Source: a bacterium | Lineage (GTDB): Bacteria > Pseudomonadota > Gammaproteobacteria > Burkholderiales > Methylophilaceae | NCBI GenBank assembly: GCA_027310505.1 | Contig: DAIDAS010000185.1 | Location: 1-5,078 of the forward strand | DNA length: 5,078 bases | Direction: 5' to 3' | In this document: piece by piece, positions 5,053 through 5,078 of the stretch | Layout of the letters: each line of letters opens with the position of its first letter | Numbering within the stretch: the stretch's first letter is position 1 | The notes under the pieces: model-generated | What the model saw: the letters and a program-made list of their open reading frames with translations, nothing else | What the model was told of the DNA's origin: nothing | Databases searched by the model: none | Translations under genes and position numbers: made by a program

Positions 5053-5078
5053 CATTCGGGCTACAGGTTTTGCTATAC

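Larger units (their letters stand above)
4714..5078. other. AT-rich intergenic region upstream of pabC
   Basis: No recognised protein family is encoded in these 365 bases. They contain a possible operon promoter, the TCCACA/TGTGGA repeats, a possible small ORF, a hairpin and a terminator, each listed separately. The section at about 4865-4950 is strongly AT-rich and includes a perfect TATAAT at 4904-4909 on the plus strand, with no convincing -35 box at normal spacing. I see no tRNA, rRNA, IS end or CRISPR repeat. Beyond the terminator, 5053-5078 shows nothing identifiable. A minus-strand TAG at 5075-5073 could be the stop of an upstream gene, but two codons are not evidence. Confidence 0.7.

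Noticed and set aside
4974..5078. Frameshifted continuation of the small ORF through the C6 run to the right edge
   Set aside because: The plus-one frame stays open, but it runs through the intrinsic terminator and gives a translation without family character, so a frameshifted longer gene is not supported.
1..5078. CRISPR arrays, tRNA or rRNA genes, insertion sequences, phage or defence genes
   Set aside because: No spaced direct repeats, cloverleaf, transposase or terminal inverted repeats were seen. Almost all of 1-4713 is occupied by conserved housekeeping genes.

Overview
The window carries a compact, leftward-transcribed (minus-strand) housekeeping cluster. In transcription order it reads pabC, mltG, tmk, holB, pilZ, tatD, then the first 34 codons of a metallo-beta-lactamase-fold gene that runs off the left edge. 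The pabC-mltG-tmk-holB-tatD core is the classic proteobacterial arrangement, and pilZ between holB and tatD is the form known from Pseudomonas and many beta/gammaproteobacteria with type IV pili. Protein character (Tmk opening, HolB zinc module, PilZ with the C-terminal RPTHTM) and moderate GC suggest a betaproteobacterium, perhaps Nitrosomonadales. That placement is inference from memory of the families, not a search.

Layout: 1-103 is the 5' end of an MBL-fold hydrolase (GTG start overlapping tatD). Then come tatD (94-870), pilZ (903-1286), holB (1283-2296), tmk (2302-2904), mltG (2904-3899, start revised) and pabC (3883-4713, start revised). Junctions are tight: a 17-bp overlap for pabC/mltG, a shared base (TAATG) for mltG/tmk, a 5-bp gap for tmk/holB, an ATGA overlap for holB/pilZ, a 32-bp gap for pilZ/tatD and a 10-bp overlap for tatD/MBL. 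This points to one polycistronic, translationally coupled unit. The products serve different pathways: folate (PabC), peptidoglycan strand termination (MltG), dTTP synthesis (Tmk), the replicative clamp loader (HolB), type IV pilus assembly (PilZ) and metal-dependent nucleic-acid or phosphoester hydrolysis (TatD, MBL). They share a link to growth and replication rather than one pathway.

The right end, 4714-5078, has no recognised gene and is clearly AT-richer than the operon. It holds a perfect inverted repeat with three TGTGGA/TCCACA cores (4803-4831), a possible promoter for the pabC operon, and a divergent plus-strand 46-codon ORF (4835-4975, about 34% GC) whose stop codon lies inside a strong hairpin followed by TTTT. 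A likely bidirectional intrinsic terminator follows at 5015-5050. This stretch is the only part that looks undescribed. The rest is ordinary, and I see no new multi-gene system here.
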